Below the pieces are notes generated by a model. It did no database searches, had not been told where the DNA came from, and saw only the letters and a list, made by a program, of their open reading frames with translations. The position numbers and the translations under genes were made by a program. A stretch of DNA of 32,804 bases from Bacteroidota bacterium (GTDB lineage Bacteria; Bacteroidota; Bacteroidia; Bacteroidales; JAIPAH01), in NCBI GenBank assembly GCA_021767705.1, contig JAASSU010000011.1:1-32804 (forward strand), read 5' to 3'. Below, in pieces: positions 8,441-17,190 of the stretch (position 1 is the stretch's first letter; every line of letters starts with the position of its first letter).

Positions 8441-8712
8441 TAACAGCACTCCTCATACTGATCGGTTCTGTTTTTATCCTGCTCTCAGCTATCGGGCTCA
8501 TCCGTTATGACGACCTTTACAGCCGGATGCAAGCCACTACCAAAGCTACTTCTTTCGGGATTCTCCTGATTCTTATCGGATCTTCTGTCTGTTTTAATGA
8601 TCCTTATGTTTATCTGAAAGCTTTGTTTATCATATTTTTCATCTACCTGACCGCTCCTCTTGGAGCACACTCTGTGTCGAAATCTGATAAAGAAGGGAGA
8701 TTTGAGGAGTAA
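8437..8712 (+). CDS. mnhG: Na+/H+ antiporter subunit G (MnhG/MrpG)
   Basis: This 91-residue protein has three hydrophobic segments. The family signature is IGLIRYDDLYSRMQATTKAT, followed by a hydrophobic stretch and LTAPLGAHSVSKS near the C-terminus. It is the last subunit of the operon, completing A-G in the canonical order, so the cell probably makes a full Group-1 type Mrp complex. The convergent EamA gene ends 23 bases downstream. No clear terminator hairpin is visible between them. Confidence 0.95.
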   Translation: MITALLILIGSVFILLSAIGLIRYDDLYSRMQATTKATSFGILLILIGSSVCFNDPYVYLKALFIIFFIYLTAPLGAHSVSKSDKEGRFEE

Positions 8713-8735
8713 CCCGGCCAGGCTTTTTGAAAAAA

Positions 8736-9653
8736 CTACCGGTTGGTTTTCGTGGCACTGTATTTTGTCCGGTCTTTTTTCATCTGTGTAACCAACACCC
8801 CCATAAAAACCACCAGTAAACCAACAACATCCATCAGGAGGATACTGTCGCCAAAGGCAATCCAGGCCATAAACATCGTTACCGGAGGGCCCAGGTAAAA
8901 GAGGCTGGCCACCTGTGTGGCGTCCAGGTCTTCAATTAAAAGCCACATCAGCGAATATGCTCCCATTGAAACGGCGAGGATGAGCCAAATCATAGTATAA
9001 ATAAATTCCGGCTCCCACTGCGTGGAAAGTTGTTCTGCAAAAACAGCCGGAAATGCCAAAGCCATGGTTGTAGCAAGGCTTTGGTAAAACAATGTCAGGT
9101 CGACAGGCAGCTTGTGTTTGGGATTGACAATATCTATCTTTCTCTGGATAACGCTGGCGGCGGTAATTCCCACCACCGAACCCACGGGAATGAGGTATCC
9201 GAAAATAGAGCTGGGGCTTTCAAAATCGATTCTGAAAGATACGGTTAGTGCAACCCCTATAAACCCCAATAGCAAACCAATCCACTTATAAAAGTGCGTG
9301 GGCTCCCCTACTACTTTTCCTGATAATGCTCCTGTGGTTAGAGGCTGCAAGGCCACCACCAGCGCCACTATCCCTGCCGGAACCTCTTGCTCAAGAGCCA
9401 GCAGCACGCCGGTAAGCCAGGCTCCGTGGGCAAGAACACCTACCAGCATGTTAAGCCCGACGGTAGTCCAGGACAATTTTATGAAGCGCCTGCGAATCAA
9501 AAGTATGAGAAACATCACTAAAGTCAAAGCCAGATACCTCCAGAACACCAGCGTAAATGGCCCGGTATACGGAAGACCGTATTCCGCCCCTATAAATCCT
9601 GAGTTCCAAAGAAAAACGAAACCGATGGCCAAAAACAGATCTCTTCTGCTCAT
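8736..9653 (-). CDS. EamA/DMT-family transporter
   Basis: This 305-residue inner-membrane protein has ten predicted helices arranged as two EamA repeats, about residues 7-140 and 150-290. It opens with FLAIGFVFLWNSGFIGAEYG and contains LVALQPLTTGALSG at the end of the first repeat and FYLGPPVTMFMAWIAFGDSI in the second. Both are typical of drug/metabolite exporters of the RhaT/YdcZ-like class. The substrate cannot be told from sequence. TACCTTTA (minus strand, 9694-9687), one base off the Bacteroidota -7 element, lies 33 bases before the ATG. It is convergent with the mnh operon and probably unrelated to it. Confidence 0.9.
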   Translation of the reverse strand: MSRRDLFLAIGFVFLWNSGFIGAEYGLPYTGPFTLVFWRYLALTLVMFLILLIRRRFIKLSWTTVGLNMLVGVLAHGAWLTGVLLALEQEVPAGIVALVVALQPLTTGALSGKVVGEPTHFYKWIGLLLGFIGVALTVSFRIDFESPSSIFGYLIPVGSVVGITAASVIQRKIDIVNPKHKLPVDLTLFYQSLATTMALAFPAVFAEQLSTQWEPEFIYTMIWLILAVSMGAYSLMWLLIEDLDATQVASLFYLGPPVTMFMAWIAFGDSILLMDVVGLLVVFMGVLVTQMKKDRTKYSATKTNR

Positions 9654-9796
9654 ACACTCTGAACTTTAATTCTTTACGACAAAATGTAAAGGTACCTGTT
9701 ATTTAACGATCTGAAAAACATCAACGCACTTAAAATTCAAAACAGTCAAAATTATCCTTAATTTGCAGGCTGAAAAGTAAAGCAATTGAAAGTCTG

Positions 9797-10675
9797 ATGA
9801 GTTTCCGAAAAGGCCATATTTTTAAACAAAACTATCCACAGAATTACCTAATTCAAAACCCCGTGGTGGGAGGGCTGGTTTTAATGCTGTTCACCATTGC
9901 TTTTACGGCGATATACAGACCATTGGGCTCGCATGCCTCGCTGGGGATCAGTTATCTTGAAACAATGGCGCTTTATTCTTTTATTTTAGGTTTCGCTGCC
10001 ATTCTGATAATTTATTTCATGAAACTGTTTCCTTTCTTTTCGAATAGGCATGCCTGGAACCTGAAGAAAGAAATCGCGGCTATTGGCATCACACTGGTGG
10101 GCTTAGGAATCACCATTTATCTGGCTGCTTTTATCATCGAGCCGCCCGCCGATCGATGGAACCTCAGCACCTTCATTGATTCAATAAAAAATGCTTTCCT
10201 TGTCGGGATTTTGCCATTTTCATTTTTTACTGCCATCAATATATCTGCACTAAAAGCCTCCGAAATCAAAAATGAAACATCTGCTTTATCAGAGCACAAA
10301 GCCTTTACAAACGTTGAAAAGCCAATATTTATCACTTCACAACTAAAAAAAGAATCCTTAAGTTTTATTCCATCTCAGTTGCTTTACGCAGAATCTGATG
10401 GAAACTATGTTCGCTTTTGTTTGATTAAGGATGAGAACATGATTGAAAAAACTATCCGAAATTCCATCAGCAATGTAGAAAAGCAGCTTTCCGGTTATCC
10501 GGAGTTTTTTCTCACGCACCGGGCGTTCATCGTGAATTTGAAGAAGGTTCAGCGGAAGCTTGGAAATTCCTCCGAATATCGTCTGAAACTGATAGATGCT
10601 GAAACAGAAATCCCCGTTTCCAGGCAGAAATCGAAAGAGCTTGATGGTTCTCTTGAGGAATATATAAATTTGTAA
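9797..10675 (+). CDS. Membrane-anchored LytTR-family transcriptional regulator
   Basis: This 292-residue protein has four hydrophobic helices between about residues 25 and 155. A linker and a C-terminal LytTR DNA-binding domain (about 185-290) follow. The domain shows the usual blocks: IPSQLLYAESDGNYVRF, TIRNSISNVEKQL, FLTHRAFIVNLKKVQ and EIPVSRQKSKEL. LytTR proteins bind direct repeats upstream of their targets. Here the usual receiver domain is replaced by a membrane region, a common one-component arrangement in Bacteroidota. TTAATTTG at 9758-9765 is a one-mismatch -7 candidate. The zeta-like kinase gene starts 10 bases downstream, so the two may be cotranscribed. Confidence 0.88.
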   Translation: MSFRKGHIFKQNYPQNYLIQNPVVGGLVLMLFTIAFTAIYRPLGSHASLGISYLETMALYSFILGFAAILIIYFMKLFPFFSNRHAWNLKKEIAAIGITLVGLGITIYLAAFIIEPPADRWNLSTFIDSIKNAFLVGILPFSFFTAINISALKASEIKNETSALSEHKAFTNVEKPIFITSQLKKESLSFIPSQLLYAESDGNYVRFCLIKDENMIEKTIRNSISNVEKQLSGYPEFFLTHRAFIVNLKKVQRKLGNSSEYRLKLIDAETEIPVSRQKSKELDGSLEEYINL

Positions 10676-10685
10676 AAAAGGACTA

Positions 10686-11270
10686 ATGCCAAACTTATAC
10701 ATCATAGCAGGTTGTAATGGTGCAGGAAAAACTACTGCATCCTATACAGTATTGCCGGAAATTTTGAATTGTGAAGAATTTATAAACGCCGATGAAATAG
10801 CCCGGGGTTTATCGCCATTTAATCCGGATAAAGCGGCTATTGAAGCCGGACGAATTATGTTATCAAAAATTGACGACTATATAGACAAAGAAATTGATTT
10901 TGCTTTCGAAACTACACTATCCTCTCGAACGTTTGTAAATACAATAAAGAAAGCCAGAGAACAAGAATTTCAAATCAACTTGCTTTTCTTTTGGCTTGAT
11001 TCTGTTGATCTAGCTATTCAAAGAGTTAAAAACCGTGTAAAGAAGGGAGGTCATAATATACCGGATCAAACTATTACAAGGAGATATTTTTCTGGAATTA
11101 GTAATTTGTTTGAATTATACATCCCTCTATGTGATTATTGGATGGTAACAAATAATTCAAATCCAAATCTGGAGTTGGTTGCTGAGGGAAATGCAACTGA
11201 CGTTTATAGAATTGAAAATTATCGTACTTTTGAAATGATAAAAGACACTAAAAATGGAAGAAAAAAATAA
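10686..11270 (+). CDS. Zeta-toxin-like P-loop kinase
   Basis: This 194-residue protein opens with the Walker A motif GCNGAGKT (residues 9-16) and continues with INADEIARGLSPFNP and FAFETTLSSRTFVNTI, the layout of zeta-toxin/AAA_33 kinases. Later blocks include FWLDSVDLAIQRVKNRVKKG and GGHNIPDQTITRRYFSGI. Classical zeta toxins phosphorylate UDP-N-acetylglucosamine and block wall synthesis. Shorter chromosomal relatives like this one are largely uncharacterised, so toxicity is inferred, not shown. Its 3' end overlaps a small ORF by 17 bases. The DNA is AT-richer than the antiporter operon: 20 G+C of 60 at 10921-10980 against 32 of 60 at 5101-5160. This fits acquisition from elsewhere. Confidence 0.8.
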   Translation: MPNLYIIAGCNGAGKTTASYTVLPEILNCEEFINADEIARGLSPFNPDKAAIEAGRIMLSKIDDYIDKEIDFAFETTLSSRTFVNTIKKAREQEFQINLLFFWLDSVDLAIQRVKNRVKKGGHNIPDQTITRRYFSGISNLFELYIPLCDYWMVTNNSNPNLELVAEGNATDVYRIENYRTFEMIKDTKNGRKK

Positions 11271-11418
11271 AGTCATAAGAGAAAAGTTCATAAAAGGCTT
11301 AGAGTTATATTATCAACGACTTATCAAAAGCAAGATAGAGAGCAACTCTGACTTGGTTGTCTCAGAGAATGGTAAAGTAGTATACGTTGATCCGCGAAAG
11401 TACCTTAAAGATAAATAG
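11254..11418 (+). CDS. Small 54-residue protein overlapping the zeta-like gene, possible partner/antitoxin
   Basis: The ATG at 11254 lies inside the end of the zeta-like gene in another frame and the ORF ends TAG at 11418. The product starts MEEKNKVIREKFIKGLELYY, continues with a basic helix, and ends in a compact segment, SDLVVSENGKVVYVDPRKYL. The first half looks helical and the second like a small beta hairpin. There is no signal peptide or membrane segment. The 17-base overlap suggests translational coupling with the kinase, a common arrangement for toxin-antitoxin partners. In classical epsilon-zeta loci the antitoxin lies upstream; here the candidate is downstream. I do not recognise a named family, so an antitoxin role is inferred from position and size. 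Confidence 0.6.
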   Translation: MEEKNKVIREKFIKGLELYYQRLIKSKIESNSDLVVSENGKVVYVDPRKYLKDK

Positions 11419-11657
11419 TGTTTGCTTTAGCAACGTTGAACTAAAAAAGAAAACTACCTTACCACATTTCTAACATCTATTGGAAATAAGAAAAAACGCC
11501 AGATCCTTTTCCCCACCCATCCCAAAAAAATACCATTCATCACAGAAAAATACTGTAGGTAACAAAGCCTTTCATTATATCACAAAAGCTTGATTGTCAG
11601 GTTTTATATGATTCTATTTGCATTCATAATCGCAAAACAATTTAAAAACTGAGAATC

Positions 11658-14003
11658 ATGAAAAGCTTAACTGAAATTAAAAAAACCGTAGTTACTTTGT
11701 TCTTTTTAATGACGACAGTCCTTACTTTCTCACAACAAAACGAATCTTTCAACGGAATCATCAAGGAAGCCATGAGTGGCAACCCTATTCCTTTTGCATC
11801 CGTAGTTTTTCTGAATCCTGGAGATTCTTCAATGATCACCGGAACCGTCAGTGGTCCTGGGGGGCGTTTTTCTTTCGAGCATCCCGCTAAGGAAAAAAGC
11901 ATTCTGCAAGTAAGGCACATGAGCTATCAAACCAAAACACTCAACTGGGAGCCTTCTGAAAATCAAAATGAATGGGTTGTTTTGCTGGACAATAAATCGG
12001 TGACCATGGATGAGATGGTAGTGGTTGGCGAACGCATTAAGGTAAAATCTCAGGGTAGCAAAACCACTTACTTTATGAACAAACAATTGAAAGATGCAAC
12101 ACACAGCGGCACGGACGTGCTCACTCAACTTCCGGGAATACAAATGGATTTGATGCGCAAGCTTTCGCTTGAAGGTAGTGGCAACGTCGTATTGATGGTG
12201 GATGGCCGCGAGCGCGACCTTCACTATATTTCGCAGCTCAGCGCAAGCGCCATAGACAAAATTGAGGTCAGCGATGTGGCCGGAGCAGACATGGAGGCCG
12301 ATGCATCCGGAGTTATTAATGTTGTTTTGAAAGAAAAAAACCAGGGCTTTAGTGGTAGTGTATTGGCCAATATCCCTACCTCAGATAAAGAGGTTTACTT
12401 ATTCCCGAATTACAGCCTTCAGTATGATCACCAAAAAATCAGTCTGCACACTTCCTATACGGGTGCTGTCAGCAATTTCGACATCATCAATACCAACATA
12501 AAGCGCTTTGACGAAACCATGGAAATTTTTGAACAACAAAGCGTCAGACAAAACAATTGGTCGCACCGCTTCAACTTTGGATTGGATTACTCCTTCAACA
12601 AACAAAACCGGATTAGCTATTTTGGTTATTACAACCCCTACTCTCAGGAACTCAGCGGAAATGTGATTTTTGAATCGGAAGGTCCTGACGATGAATATTC
12701 ATATTGGTCGGCAAAAAAGGAAGACACCGACATCAACCGACGTACTTTTCACTCGCTTTACTACAAGCACTCATTTAGTCCGGAAAACCATCTCGAACTT
12801 GACGTGAGCTATTACCACCTGACAGCCAATAACACGACGAATTATTTTGCCGATAGTGTATCCGAATCCTATCCTGCAAAATTGAAAAACCAGGTGAAGC
12901 CCGTTCAGCACTCGGTTTTTGTGAAAACAGATTATTCATCAAAACTCTCGGAACAATGGAACCTAAAAACCGGACTCAAAGCCACTTTCAGGGAAATGAC
13001 CGACAAAACCCGCGAAAGCTATAACTACACCGAACAGGTCTTAGCCGCTTACGGAAGCACTTCATACGCTTCCGGAAATTTTGGATTGAATGCCGGGATC
13101 AGAGTGGAGTCGGCCACCTCAGAAAATCAGCATCAGTTTGATTACGAAGACCTGTTCTTTCTGCCTCAAGCGACCATCACCTATGATTTCACTTCCGCAC
13201 AAAAGCTCAAACTCAGCTACAGCCAATCACTTTTCCGCCCGAATGTTTACCAATTGAACCCGGTAGCTTTCAGCGATAACCCGATGATGTTGAACAAAGG
13301 CAACGCTGAGCTAAAACCCGGGCATCATGAAAACCTCTTTCTCGAACACTCCATTCGTTTTGATAACAACTATTTAGCTACCCGGATTTTCTATTCGCAA
13401 ACCAAAAATGCCATTCAGAATTTGCTGACATTCAACGGAAACAATCTTTTCGAGAGCACGACCCAAAACCTGGGAGATATTACACGATACGGGCTGCAAC
13501 TCAAGGGCTCACTCAAAATTGGTAAAAAGGCATCTCTGAATCCCTATTTCAGGGTGTTCAGAATACATGCCGACCCTAATTCGTTTGAGCAGTCCAACAA
13601 CCTCAACAGCTTCAGCAGTATAGCTTATGCTTCAGGACTTTCAGCCCTTGCATCTTTTGCTGATGGCTACTCGGCCTCGCTTCGTTTTCAATACAGCAGT
13701 CCGAACCCGCTCCTGCAGACTGAAGTTTTTAGCGATGCACTCTATTTTCTGTCTGTGGATAAAAGCATCAGCGACAAGCTCAAGGTTGGACTAACCACCG
13801 CGCTGCCCTTCGACAACAGCTTTAATTATTACGGTAATGAAATCAAACAAAATAAACTCTACAGCCTTTCCGAAGGAACAATCAACACTTCAGGCTTCCC
13901 TCTGTGGCTGAAGGTCAGCTATCGGTTCGGATCAAAAAAGACCGACAAAACCATTCAGCGTGAAAATGAAAATATTGAGCAAATAAAGCGGAAGGGGTTT
14001 TGA
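11658..14003 (+). CDS. TonB-receptor-like outer-membrane beta-barrel protein
   Basis: This 781-residue outer-membrane protein has a Sec signal peptide (cleavage near FSQQ, residue ~26). A carboxypeptidase-regulatory-like beta domain follows (about 30-110; FNGIIKEAMSGNPIPFASVV). Next comes a plug-like domain (about 120-225; DVLTQLPGIQMD, then VVLMVDGRERDL and ASGVINVVLKEK). The rest is a large barrel with alternating aromatic strands. This is the OMP_b-brl_3 class, abundant in Bacteroidota and related to TonB-dependent receptors but usually not paired with a SusD. No ligand can be assigned. The C-terminus, ENENIEQIKRKGF, is unusual for a barrel because charged residues follow the last strand. 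It has 240 bases of non-coding DNA upstream in which I see no convincing promoter. Confidence 0.88.
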   Translation: MKSLTEIKKTVVTLFFLMTTVLTFSQQNESFNGIIKEAMSGNPIPFASVVFLNPGDSSMITGTVSGPGGRFSFEHPAKEKSILQVRHMSYQTKTLNWEPSENQNEWVVLLDNKSVTMDEMVVVGERIKVKSQGSKTTYFMNKQLKDATHSGTDVLTQLPGIQMDLMRKLSLEGSGNVVLMVDGRERDLHYISQLSASAIDKIEVSDVAGADMEADASGVINVVLKEKNQGFSGSVLANIPTSDKEVYLFPNYSLQYDHQKISLHTSYTGAVSNFDIINTNIKRFDETMEIFEQQSVRQNNWSHRFNFGLDYSFNKQNRISYFGYYNPYSQELSGNVIFESEGPDDEYSYWSAKKEDTDINRRTFHSLYYKHSFSPENHLELDVSYYHLTANNTTNYFADSVSESYPAKLKNQVKPVQHSVFVKTDYSSKLSEQWNLKTGLKATFREMTDKTRESYNYTEQVLAAYGSTSYASGNFGLNAGIRVESATSENQHQFDYEDLFFLPQATITYDFTSAQKLKLSYSQSLFRPNVYQLNPVAFSDNPMMLNKGNAELKPGHHENLFLEHSIRFDNNYLATRIFYSQTKNAIQNLLTFNGNNLFESTTQNLGDITRYGLQLKGSLKIGKKASLNPYFRVFRIHADPNSFEQSNNLNSFSSIAYASGLSALASFADGYSASLRFQYSSPNPLLQTEVFSDALYFLSVDKSISDKLKVGLTTALPFDNSFNYYGNEIKQNKLYSLSEGTINTSGFPLWLKVSYRFGSKKTDKTIQRENENIEQIKRKGF

Positions 14004-14154
14004 GTTACTTGATATTTATCGGCGATTCCATAGGAGCTTTCAAATTTTTAATTCCTTGTTTTATTGATGTTTAACAATTATAAACACATTTATATGTGAC
14101 TTTTTGATTATTTAACGTCTAAAGTGATGTAAAAGACAAGTGAATTTTTAATAA

Positions 14155-15495
14155 ATGTTGAAACAATTTGTATTTGTCATATTAGGCTTATTAATTTTTT
14201 CACCAGTGAGTGACTCCGGTGTTGTTCATGATATGGATAAGAAACACTTCGTAGATCATCCGGCGCCCTGCAGTGAAACCTTTAGCATTCATATAAACCA
14301 TCTAAAACTCAAGCAAAGAATATTTGAATATCCTAATATAAAAACTGAAAGGTTTTTTAATAACAGAATGAGATATTTCAATGGATCTGTTCTTGTAGCT
14401 AAAAAAGGAGAAATCCTTTTTACTAAAAATTTTGGGAAATCAGCAATCAGAAGGGGTGAGCCTATTTCTGAAAAAAGCAGCTTTCAGCTTGCCTCACTAA
14501 GCAAACAATTTACGGCTGCAGCGATTTTGTTACTCCATCAAAAAACTTTACTAAATATTGATAGTGCTGTAGTTAATTACATTCCAGAGTTTCCATACTC
14601 CGAAATAACTATCCGACAATTATTGAATCATACATCAGGACTGCCGAATTACATGTGGTTGTTAGAAAATAAATGGAATAGAAAAGAGATTCCAGACAAT
14701 CAGGAAACCATGAAGATGTTTTGCAACGCTGATTTGCCATTATATTTTAAGCCAGGAAGGCGTTTCGATTATTCTAACACCGGATATTTTGTCTTGGCTA
14801 CCATAGTAGAGGAGGTTGCAAAAACGAGCTTTCAGGAATTTATGCAAAAAAACTTTTTTATACCCATCGGTATGAGCAACACGGGTTTTTATGACTCAGG
14901 TAATGCCAACCAGTTAAGTGGTTACAGAAAGGGAAGAAAGCGAAACTATGTCATTCCACAAACCGTAAATGACGGGGTGCTTGGCGATAAAGGATTGTAT
15001 AGCAATGCTGTGGACATGTTTAAATGGCATCAATCTATCATTAACTATACCCTTCTTAACAAAGAAATGGTTGACTTGGCCTTTCAGAATGGAAAAACAA
15101 ACAGTGAAAGAAAAGTCCCCTATGGATTTGGTTATCGGTTGAAGAATAGCAAATCAAACTCAAAAATATACCATCATGGGGTATGGAATGGCTTTACAAA
15201 TGCATATGAATACACACCAGAGGATTCATTACTTGTGATTGTTCTTTCTAACAATTCATATAAATATATTTCTTATATTGTTCATAAAATGAGAGAAATA
15301 GCTGTAGAATATAATGAATTCTTAGAGTTAGCATTAGCTATTCAGAAAGAAGGGATCTGTTTTAAAGTTGAAGATAAAAAAGAGCATTTTAAAAAATACA
15401 GCGTCTTTAGCAAAGACCACCATTTGTATGATGATATCGATTCCATTATGAGGAGTACGAGTGGAAGCAATTATATGTATTTGCCTATTGAATAA
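14155..15495 (+). CDS. Serine hydrolase, beta-lactamase/penicillin-binding-protein fold
   Basis: This 446-residue exported enzyme begins with a short signal-like segment (FVFVILGLLIFSPVS). The three active-site motifs of the serine beta-lactamase-related family are visible: S114-L-S-K117 in SFQLASLSKQFTAAA, Y206-S-N208 in FDYSNTGYF, and HHGVWNG near residue 340 in place of KTG. LNHTSGLPNYMWLL is also typical. Such class C-like proteins act as D-Ala-D-Ala peptidases, esterases or amidases, and true beta-lactamase activity is not implied. A ~65-residue C-terminal extension follows the fold. The gene is AT-rich (17 G+C of 60 at 14341-14400). The Bax-like peptidoglycan enzyme begins 24 bases downstream, suggesting joint action on the cell wall. 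Confidence 0.9.
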   Translation: MLKQFVFVILGLLIFSPVSDSGVVHDMDKKHFVDHPAPCSETFSIHINHLKLKQRIFEYPNIKTERFFNNRMRYFNGSVLVAKKGEILFTKNFGKSAIRRGEPISEKSSFQLASLSKQFTAAAILLLHQKTLLNIDSAVVNYIPEFPYSEITIRQLLNHTSGLPNYMWLLENKWNRKEIPDNQETMKMFCNADLPLYFKPGRRFDYSNTGYFVLATIVEEVAKTSFQEFMQKNFFIPIGMSNTGFYDSGNANQLSGYRKGRKRNYVIPQTVNDGVLGDKGLYSNAVDMFKWHQSIINYTLLNKEMVDLAFQNGKTNSERKVPYGFGYRLKNSKSNSKIYHHGVWNGFTNAYEYTPEDSLLVIVLSNNSYKYISYIVHKMREIAVEYNEFLELALAIQKEGICFKVEDKKEHFKKYSVFSKDHHLYDDIDSIMRSTSGSNYMYLPIE

Positions 15496-15519
15496 TTATA
15501 TTTTATACCTAAAAGTTCT

Positions 15520-16338
15520 ATGATAAAAAAGAAAAACAAATTACTGCTGATTTTATTTATAAGTATATCTTTATCTGCTTTTGAGAGTTGCGATGAGAAT
15601 AATAATCAACGAAACCCTGTTGATAACAATAAGAAGGACACTGTAAAAAGTGAATCGAATAGCATGATCTACAGGACTGAAAACATCCCGGATTTTTCGG
15701 TTTATGAAGACATTAAAGATAGAAAGAAAGCCTTTTTCAGCTATTTGAAGCCTTTTGTTGAACAAGAAAATAAAAAAGTACTTTATGAAAGAAATTATAT
15801 TCTTAGTAAGTATCAAAAGGTCAATTCAAACGATTCGCTGGATGACAGTGATAAGTCAAGGTTATTAGGTTTAGCATCAAAATACCGGGTGAAATCAAAG
15901 TTAAAGTTCGATGAAGACTTTTTTAGGCAACTAATCCTCAAAGTAGATGAAATACCTGTGGAGCTGGCTCTTATACAAGCAGCCAATGAATCAGCCTGGG
16001 GCACCTCATATTTTGCCAAAACAGGAAACAACCTGTTTGGACAATGGTGTTTTACTCCAGGGTGTGGGATTGTTCCACGGAAAAGAAATGAAGGAGCAAC
16101 CCATGAAGTGGCAAAATTTGAAACGGTAGGAGAATCGGTTGCTACATATATCAGAAACCTTAATTCGCACCCGGCCTATAAACCATTAAGAACAACCCGA
16201 TACGTTGCCAGGCAACAAAAAAGACGTCCAAGCGGACATGAGCTTGCTATTGGGTTACAAAAGTATTCAGCAAAAGGTATGGAATACGTAGAAATCATAA
16301 GGGTAATGATTAAAAAAAATAAAGAATACCTTTTCTAA
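15520..16338 (+). CDS. Bax-type glucosaminidase-domain lipoprotein
   Basis: This 272-residue protein starts with a lipoprotein-type signal (LLLILFISISLSAFES then Cys24). Its lipobox is loose, as often in Bacteroidota. After a lysine/asparagine-rich linker, the region from about 130 to the end matches the Bax/glucosaminidase fold: ELALIQAANESAWGTSYFAK, with E157 the likely catalytic glutamate, then TGNNLFGQW and KFETVGESVATYIRNLN. It probably cleaves the beta-1,4 link in peptidoglycan glycan strands, tethered to a membrane and facing the periplasm. It is flanked by the serine hydrolase (24 bases) and the sigma factor (12 bases), so all three may share a transcript. Confidence 0.88.
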   Translation: MIKKKNKLLLILFISISLSAFESCDENNNQRNPVDNNKKDTVKSESNSMIYRTENIPDFSVYEDIKDRKKAFFSYLKPFVEQENKKVLYERNYILSKYQKVNSNDSLDDSDKSRLLGLASKYRVKSKLKFDEDFFRQLILKVDEIPVELALIQAANESAWGTSYFAKTGNNLFGQWCFTPGCGIVPRKRNEGATHEVAKFETVGESVATYIRNLNSHPAYKPLRTTRYVARQQKRRPSGHELAIGLQKYSAKGMEYVEIIRVMIKKNKEYLF

Positions 16339-16350
16339 TTGATTTATAAA

Positions 16351-16935
16351 ATGATACTAACACCAAAAACAGAGAGGCCTGCCCAAGATTTGAGTGATGA
16401 GAAGTTGATCTCTCTTGTACTTGAAAATGGCGAAATTAACGCTTTCAGTCACTTGTACGACAGGTACAAATCTCGTGTTTATGGACGAATTGTTTCGCTG
16501 ATGGGAGACAATGCTGATTCAGAAGACCTCTTACAAGAAGTTTTTGTTAAGGTATACGTTTCACTTAAGAATTATGAAGGCAAATCATCATTTTCATCTT
16601 GGGTTTATTCTATTACTTACAACCATTTAGTTGATGCTTTGAGGAAAAGAAAACGATTTTTGGAAGACCCGGATTTGGATGTGGAGGATAAAGCAATGGA
16701 AGAGACTAAAGATGAAGAAGTCCTTCGTATAGATTCTCATGACCTGATTCGTTTAATGGACAAACTTGAGGAACAAGATAAACTTATTCTATTATTGAAA
16801 TTCAGGGAGGAACAATCGATTAAGGATATTATGAAAACTCTGAACATAAAAGAAAGTGCAGCCAAAATGCGTATTAAGAGAGCGAAAAATAAACTTATTC
16901 AATTATACCAAACTTTTAGCCATGAAGCCGAATAG
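16351..16935 (+). CDS. ECF-type RNA polymerase sigma factor
   Basis: This sigma factor has 194 residues from the ATG at 16351. A TTG at 16339, right after the previous stop, would add four residues but is less likely. Region 2 is clear (FSHLYDRYKSRVYGRIVSLM, DSEDLLQEVFVKVYVSL, FSSWVYSITYNHLVDALRKR). Region 4 is also clear (LEEQDKLILLLKFREEQSIK, ESAAKMRIKRAKNKLIQLY). These make it a group IV (extracytoplasmic function) sigma factor. No FecR-like or zinc-binding anti-sigma gene follows. Instead a 61-residue ORF overlaps its 3' end by 14 bases, and channel and porin genes come next. This suggests an envelope or osmotic stress regulon. Confidence 0.93.
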   Translation: MILTPKTERPAQDLSDEKLISLVLENGEINAFSHLYDRYKSRVYGRIVSLMGDNADSEDLLQEVFVKVYVSLKNYEGKSSFSSWVYSITYNHLVDALRKRKRFLEDPDLDVEDKAMEETKDEEVLRIDSHDLIRLMDKLEEQDKLILLLKFREEQSIKDIMKTLNIKESAAKMRIKRAKNKLIQLYQTFSHEAE

Positions 16936-17107
16936 CAAAAAAAGAAATCCTTTTCAGGATATAGAACTTGAAAAAGAACCTCCCAAGCACATGAAGGAAA
17001 AGGTGATGAAGCAAGTGCACCTTTCGCAAATGTTATTGGACTCTGCTGACTTATTCACGACAAAGTTTGGCAAAACAATTAGCGACATTACAAATCAAAA
17101 GAAGTAA
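16922..17107 (+). CDS. Small 61-residue protein overlapping the sigma-factor gene
   Basis: The ATG at 16922 lies 14 bases inside the sigma gene in another frame. The product starts MKPNSKKRNPFQDIELEKEP and carries a lysine-rich amphipathic helix (MKEKVMKQVHLSQMLLDSAD) and a C-terminal segment, LFTTKFGKTISDITNQKK. There is no transmembrane helix, cysteine or zinc motif. The position is where an anti-sigma factor gene usually sits, and the overlap implies coupled translation. It is much shorter than ordinary anti-sigma factors. It might be a minimal regulator of the sigma factor or an adapter to the neighbouring MscS-like channel. No family is recognised with certainty. Confidence 0.65.
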   Translation: MKPNSKKRNPFQDIELEKEPPKHMKEKVMKQVHLSQMLLDSADLFTTKFGKTISDITNQKK

Positions 17108-17190
17108 GCTTAAGAATTATACATTATCAGGTTTAAACAGAAATAATAAGCATCGATAAAATATCAATAGTAATAATAAACAAATGAATT

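Noticed and set aside
14085..14098. CACAT-TTAT-ATGTG inverted repeat before the serine hydrolase
   Set aside because: Five-base arms in very AT-rich DNA are expected by chance and no known factor site matches well.
16339..16350. TTG start directly after the glucosaminidase stop
   Set aside because: The ATG at 16351 is a better start and only four residues are lost.
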